Positions 33,120-37,430 of a stretch of DNA of 37,430 nucleotides are shown one piece after another. This DNA comes from Bacteroidia bacterium (GTDB lineage: Bacteria > Bacteroidota > Bacteroidia > NS11-12g > UBA9320): the NCBI GenBank assembly GCA_017640445.1, contig JAEPQQ010000024.1:5347-42776 (forward strand), written 5' to 3'. Position 1 is the stretch's first letter. Each line of letters opens with the position of its first letter. The translations under genes and the position numbers were made by a program. The notes beneath the pieces were generated by a model. The model saw only the letters and a list, made by a program, of their open reading frames with translations. It was not told where the DNA came from and ran no database searches.

Positions 33120-36100
33120 TTAGCGAACAACAGTTACCTCACCGTTTCGCTGATGTCTCCTACCCCGGTTGTCTGTAATCGTCATGATGTATAGATATGA
33201 ACCAAGCTGAACTCGCTCGCCCTGGTATGTTCCGTCCCACTGGGTAAAATCGGTTGAGTCATAAATGCGTTCACCCCATCGATTAAAGATTTCGATCTTG
33301 ATGTTGGTGTACCCCATTCCTGTTATGCGGAACACATCGTTAATACCGTCGTTATTGGGGCTAATGGCATTCGGAATAAACACCAGCAATTCATCTAGCA
33401 CAACAACCTGCTGTTCGGTGGTATCCAAACATCCATTGCTATTTTCAATGAACAATTGTACCTGGTACGTGCCCGCATCGCTGTACGAGTAATCCGGGTT
33501 TTGATCAACGGAGGAACCTCCATCGCCAAAATCCCAATCCCAACCAACCACATTCCCAAGCGACTGATCGCGGAAAAACACCTGTGGATTTGATATATAA
33601 ACGTCTTCAGGCGAGTAATCGAATTGAGCAACTGGTTTCGGGAAGACTTCAAAACTTGAATCAAGTTCTATACGGCACCCTTCCGCAGTAAAAACTTCCA
33701 ATCGGACCGGATAAACACCTGCCACATACTGGTCTTGAATCTGGAACACATTGGTATATACCTGACCAGCGATCTCCCAACGTACACTGTCCTCATCGCC
33801 GTTTTGCTGTGTAGACACCTGAACATCAAGTAACTCACAGCCTTCGTGAGGGTCAAGAACCAATGTATTTGTGGGAATATCATGTACTTCTATATCGATA
33901 GAGTCGAGAGAGGTACACCCATTACCGTCTATCACGGCATGGACCACTTTATTGAGTCCTACAGCCGCCAACGTTGGATCAAAGTTTCCTGCATTGGTAA
34001 CATATCCACCGCCGGTAAAGCTTCCCCCACCGGTGTTGGCAACGATCTGAACCGGATCGTCATTGGCACAATAAGGGCCATAGTTTGGCATTCCCGCATC
34101 TGGGAGTGACCACACCGTTACATCAATCGAGTCGCTGTTACTGCATGCATTTCCGTCGACAAACGTGTAGTACACTTTATGCGTACCTGGTTGAGCAATT
34201 AGAGGGTCAAACTCTCCTAATCCGTTTACCCCTGTTCCAGTGAAGCTGCCTCCCGGGTTAAACGTAGCAGTCAGTACTTCAGCCGCATCATTTAAACACA
34301 GTGGTCCAAGTGGATTAATACGTGCATCCGGAAGAGTATCAACAGTTATGTCAATTGAATCACGTCCGGAACATCCATTACCATCGATAAATCCATAATA
34401 CACTCGATGTAATCCTGGTTGAGCAACAAATGGGTCGAACTGTCCCGCAGCATTCAAATATGCGGCAACTTCAAAGCTCCCACCTGTATTTACCAATGCT
34501 GTAAGGGTTTGGATTCCGGCGTTAGAGCAGAAAGGTCCCGCTGGTGTTATTTGTGCATCGGGTATGGAATCGACACGTACAACGGAAGAATCTATGCTAA
34601 CACAACCATTCCCATCTGTAAGTCTATAGTAAACCTTGTGACTCCCTACACCTGACTGCAATGGGTCAAAGTCTCCAATGGAGTCAATATAGACACCTCC
34701 ATAGAATCGTCCCCCAGTCACGGTGGGTTGAAGTCGCATAACACCATCATTTAGGCAACGTGGTGCCGGAAGTGCAATACTGGCATCCGGAATGGTATCC
34801 ACCTGTATTACGGCGGAGTCTATATTAGAACATCCGTTTCCATCGGTAAATCGATAGTACACCTTGTATGAGCCAGGTACCGTAAGTAATGGATCAAACA
34901 CACCGTTGGTGTCGAGGTATGCGGTTTCGGTGAATTTTCCACCCGTATTGTTCAAGCCGCTTAAGGTTAATACGCCGCCATTCTGACAAACAGGACCGGC
35001 GGGTGCAATTTGAGCATCCGGTACGCTATCAACCTGTACTTCTATCGAATCCACATTGGTACAACCGTTGCCATCGGTAAAGACATAAAGTGCCTTGTGA
35101 ACACCGACCTGGGCGATTGCCGGGTCGAAATCTCCAAGTGTATCGAGGTATGTCGATTCAACAAACTTACCTCCCGTGTTTACAGCCGGAATCAATCGTT
35201 GGACGCCGGCGTTCTCACAAAAAGGGCCAGCTGCGAATATCGACGCGTCAGGCAACGTATCTACAGCAATATCGGTCGAATCCGTGGTCGTACACCCATT
35301 TCCATCGGTGAAGGTATAGAACACTCTGTGCGAACCAGTTCCTGAAAGGTTCGGGTCAAACTGTCCGGCACTTGTAATGTAAGAGGTTTGCGTAAACGTA
35401 CCGGTCGTATTGACCTGTCCGGTTATTTGCTGAACACCCGCATTCAAACAGAACGGGCCAGCTGAAGTGATGCTTGCATCTGGCACTGAGTCCACCCGTA
35501 CCTGGATAGAATCTATATTGGAACACCCGTTTCCATCCGTGAGTGTATAGAACACCTTGAAATTACCAATTCCCGAGGAGCCGGGATCAAATCGTCCGGC
35601 GGCGTCCAAATAGGATGTAACGGTAAAGCTTCCATACGTGTTTAAAGTCGTAAGATTCTGAACGCCTGCATTTGCACAAAACGGCCCTGCGGGTGTGATA
35701 CTTGCATCAGGAACTGAGTCTACCGTTACCCACACCGAGTCGTGCTTCAAGCATCCACTCGAGTTCTCAATGGAATAGTAAACCTTATGAATACCTACGC
35801 CAGCGGTTGTTGGTTGGAACCACCCAACTGAATCGACGTAGCTACCTCCGTAGAAACGACCTCCCTGAACCCGTGGTACAATTCGAATCGAATCACCATT
35901 CGCACAAACATTGGCTACAGGGAATATTCGAGCATCTGGAAGCGTATCGACAAATACTTGAATTGAATCAAAGGTAGAACAGTTGTTGCCGTTAGTTTGT
36001 CGGAAGAAAAGTTTGTGGTTTCCAAACATTGCACCAGCAGGGTCAAAGTTACCCGCTGAGTCTATGAAACTACCACCGGAGAACCTACCTCCAAGATTTG

Positions 36101-37430
36101 GATTGGCAATAACCTTCTGCACTGTATCATTCACACAATAGGGTGAACCAGACGTAAGAGTTACTGGCGTAATTGAATCAACAACCACTATAGCGCTATC
36201 AACTGCGGAGCACCCGTTTCCATCTGAGAAGCTGTATAATACCCAGTGGTTACCCTTACCGGCAACAACAGGATCAAAAACCCCGGCACTGTCAATGTAA
36301 CTTCCACCGGTAAAACGTCCACCCAAATTAGTCAATGGGTTTAGTGTATCTGCACCGCCATTATCGCAGTATGGGCTCGACGACGTAAACCGTGCATCTG
36401 GAATTGAATCTACCGTAATAGTGGTGGAATCGGTTTGAACACAATTATTTCCATCGGTAACCGTATAGAACACCTTATGTGCGCCACGCCTTGCTATACC
36501 TGGATCAAATTTACCAAGTGTATCTAACCAGATAGTTGGTGTAAATCGTCCGGTTGTAACCGCTGCTCCGGTTAGTTGTTGTATCGTATCGTTCTCACAG
36601 AAAGGTCCTGCTGCGGTAATGGAGGCATTCGGAATCGAATCGACCTGTATGGTACTGGAATCTCGATTGGAGCACCCTCTCCCATCGGTAAACGTATATA
36701 CCACTTTGTGCGTGCCACGTTGAGCAACAGCCGGATCAAACAGGCCAGTTGAATCGAGGTAGGCCGTTACAACAAACTTTCCTCCTATGTTTGTCAAGCC
36801 GACTAATCGTTGTGTATCTGCATTTTCACAGAAAGGACCAGCCGCACTTATACGGGCATCTGGAATTGAATCTACCTGCAACTGCAGGGAGTCGGTATTC
36901 GAACATCCATTGCCATCAACAAACGTGTAATACACCCAGTGCTGGCCTTTTAGTGCTTTGGACGGATCAAAGTTTCCAACCGTATCAATGTAATTCGCTT
37001 TTTTGAAGACACCGCCTCCGTTGTATTGGGCCGTTAATACTGAAACGGTATCGTTTTCACAGAACGGACCAGCTGGAGCAATACCCGCGTTGGGTATACT
37101 ATCAACCGCGACACTAAGAGAGTCTGTATTCGAACATCCGTTGCCATCCACAAACGTATAGAACACCATATGACTACCGGTTTGGGCTACAGATGGATCG
37201 AAGTTACCAGCGGTGTCGATGTACGCAGACGCGGTAAACAGCCCCGTCTGGTTCACCTGGCCTGTCAGTTGTTGTATGGTATCATTCTCACAGAACGGAC
37301 CTGCCGCAGCAATGGAAGCATCGGGAACCGAGTCAACCTGTATGGTGCTGGAATCTCGATTAGAACATCCTCTGCCATCGGTAAACGTATATACCACTTT
37401 GTGCGTGCCACGTTGAGCAACAGCCGGATC
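33120..37430 (-). CDS. Giant tandem-repeat surface protein with T9SS type B (gliding-motility-type) C-terminus (5' partial)
   Basis: The frame is open to the window edge; 1436 residues are visible and the N-terminus is missing. Fifteen complete repeats of about 77 residues plus part of one more are visible. Each follows the pattern DASI-x3-GPFC-x-N ... FDP-x3-G-x-H-x-V-x-Y-x-F-x-DGNGCS-x-x-DS ... VDS. Each has two conserved Cys (GPFC and GNGC) that may pair. Then come an Ig-like module, a PKD domain (WDWDFGDGGSS) and the CHU_C/T9SS type B sorting domain (FIPNAISPNNDGINDVF ... EIFNRWGERIYDS ... WDGTYQGERV ... LGSYLYIMTI). Probably a long surface adhesin exported by T9SS. Unlike type A cargo, type B proteins are often held at the surface or depend on PorP/SprF-like partners. 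Confidence 0.9.
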   Translation of the reverse strand, partial: DPAVAQRGTHKVVYTFTDGRGCSNRDSSTIQVDSVPDASIAAAGPFCENDTIQQLTGQVNQTGLFTASAYIDTAGNFDPSVAQTGSHMVFYTFVDGNGCSNTDSLSVAVDSIPNAGIAPAGPFCENDTVSVLTAQYNGGGVFKKANYIDTVGNFDPSKALKGQHWVYYTFVDGNGCSNTDSLQLQVDSIPDARISAAGPFCENADTQRLVGLTNIGGKFVVTAYLDSTGLFDPAVAQRGTHKVVYTFTDGRGCSNRDSSTIQVDSIPNASITAAGPFCENDTIQQLTGAAVTTGRFTPTIWLDTLGKFDPGIARRGAHKVFYTVTDGNNCVQTDSTTITVDSIPDARFTSSSPYCDNGGADTLNPLTNLGGRFTGGSYIDSAGVFDPVVAGKGNHWVLYSFSDGNGCSAVDSAIVVVDSITPVTLTSGSPYCVNDTVQKVIANPNLGGRFSGGSFIDSAGNFDPAGAMFGNHKLFFRQTNGNNCSTFDSIQVFVDTLPDARIFPVANVCANGDSIRIVPRVQGGRFYGGSYVDSVGWFQPTTAGVGIHKVYYSIENSSGCLKHDSVWVTVDSVPDASITPAGPFCANAGVQNLTTLNTYGSFTVTSYLDAAGRFDPGSSGIGNFKVFYTLTDGNGCSNIDSIQVRVDSVPDASITSAGPFCLNAGVQQITGQVNTTGTFTQTSYITSAGQFDPNLSGTGSHRVFYTFTDGNGCTTTDSTDIAVDTLPDASIFAAGPFCENAGVQRLIPAVNTGGKFVESTYLDTLGDFDPAIAQVGVHKALYVFTDGNGCTNVDSIEVQVDSVPDAQIAPAGPVCQNGGVLTLSGLNNTGGKFTETAYLDTNGVFDPLLTVPGSYKVYYRFTDGNGCSNIDSAVIQVDTIPDASIALPAPRCLNDGVMRLQPTVTGGRFYGGVYIDSIGDFDPLQSGVGSHKVYYRLTDGNGCVSIDSSVVRVDSIPDAQITPAGPFCSNAGIQTLTALVNTGGSFEVAAYLNAAGQFDPFVAQPGLHRVYYGFIDGNGCSGRDSIDITVDTLPDARINPLGPLCLNDAAEVLTATFNPGGSFTGTGVNGLGEFDPLIAQPGTHKVYYTFVDGNACSNSDSIDVTVWSLPDAGMPNYGPYCANDDPVQIVANTGGGSFTGGGYVTNAGNFDPTLAAVGLNKVVHAVIDGNGCTSLDSIDIEVHDIPTNTLVLDPHEGCELLDVQVSTQQNGDEDSVRWEIAGQVYTNVFQIQDQYVAGVYPVRLEVFTAEGCRIELDSSFEVFPKPVAQFDYSPEDVYISNPQVFFRDQSLGNVVGWDWDFGDGGSSVDQNPDYSYSDAGTYQVQLFIENSNGCLDTTEQQVVVLDELLVFIPNAISPNNDGINDVFRITGMGYTNIKIEIFNRWGERIYDSTDFTQWDGTYQGERVQLGSYLYIMTITDNRGRRHQRNGEVTVVR
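33874..37430 (-). repeat. Tandem array of ~231-bp coding repeats
   Basis: About fifteen and a half in-frame units of 225-234 bp encode the ~77-residue module. Most units have diverged at nucleotide level. Units near the right edge are more alike, with a clear three-unit period of 693 bp. The array runs past the window edge. Confidence 0.88.
36682..36737 (-). repeat. 56-nt tract identical to 37375-37430
   Basis: Identical base for base to 37375-37430, exactly 693 bp (three repeat units) away. The flanks also match closely, for example TGGAATCTCGATT in both copies. The second copy ends at the window edge, so the identity may be longer. Confidence 0.93.

Noticed and set aside
33265..37416. Plus-strand open frames opposite the giant repeat gene
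   Set aside because: They are 60-110 codons long, recur at the repeat period, have no promoter or recognisable protein features, and follow from the codon bias of the repeats on the other strand.
33874..37430. Regular ~231-bp repeats that could suggest a CRISPR array or satellite DNA
   Set aside because: The repeats are in frame, have no short conserved repeat with unique spacers, and encode Cys-containing modules that end in a PKD and T9SS domain. They are protein repeats.
1..37430. Mobile element, prophage or defence island
   Set aside because: No transposase, integrase, terminal inverted repeats, toxin-antitoxin pair, phage structural gene or defence gene set; the gene content is core plus secreted proteins, and the single tRNA has no adjacent integrase or duplicated 3' end.

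Overview
The window looks like a chromosomal segment of a marine-type Bacteroidota, most likely class Flavobacteriia (Cryomorphaceae- or Crocinitomicaceae-like). The signs are five proteins with type IX secretion (T9SS) C-terminal sorting domains, Bacteroidota-style promoters (-7 TAnnTTTG) instead of Shine-Dalgarno sites, a mevalonate isoprenoid pathway, an NhaD-type sodium/proton antiporter and a tig-clpP-clpX block. I see no insertion sequence, integrase, phage gene, CRISPR array or rRNA. Apart from the secreted repeat proteins it reads as core genome.

Layout. 1-39: first 13 codons of a minus-strand signal-peptide gene. 107-3457: yqhD-type aldehyde reductase, a one-pass membrane protein, a bestrophin-like channel and menB. 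3454-10542: a minus-strand run made of tRNA-Leu(UAG), trigger factor, clpP, clpX, an Atg22-type MFS transporter, rsmE, a DUF4159 protein and a diacylglycerol-kinase-family lipid kinase. 10616-12618: terminator and a T9SS Asp-box protein. 12676-14157: holA back to back with an orphan HsdR-N-like nuclease domain. 14184-18143: nhaD, a family-2 glycosyltransferase, a periplasmic TPR protein and a YhhQ-type queuosine precursor transporter. 18148-22429: terminator, an 851-residue T9SS protein and a DUF1573-like/VWA fusion. 22559-29395: a membrane J-domain protein, a small SH3-like protein and the isoprenoid genes (GYDIA-type GHMP kinase; mvaD-mvaK-UbiA prenyltransferase) with a T9SS protein and a beta-barrel candidate between them. 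29400-37430: a minus-strand run of a giant tandem-repeat T9SS type B protein (cut by the right edge), an RmlD-like reductase, a beta-propeller T9SS protein and a small Cys-rich membrane protein.

How the parts work together. tig/clpP/clpX couple nascent-chain folding to proteolysis. The two GHMP kinases and mvaD convert mevalonate towards isopentenyl diphosphate, and the downstream UbiA enzyme resembles archaeal-type ether-lipid prenyltransferases. The T9SS cargo proteins are exported and probably surface-anchored or released; no T9SS machinery gene is in the window.

The strongest sequence-level observations are: (1) a repeated promoter/start arrangement in which TAnnTTTG sits 3-5 nt before the start codon at six genes, predicting leaderless or nearly leaderless mRNAs; (2) six of seven convergent gene pairs overlap or nearly touch at their stops, leaving no room for terminators; (3) a three-unit higher-order duplication, with a 56-nt perfect match, inside the giant repeat protein. 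I did not find a clearly new multi-gene defence or biosynthetic system. The least explained proteins are the VWA fusion, the orphan nuclease domain, the CX4CH T9SS protein and the J-domain membrane protein.
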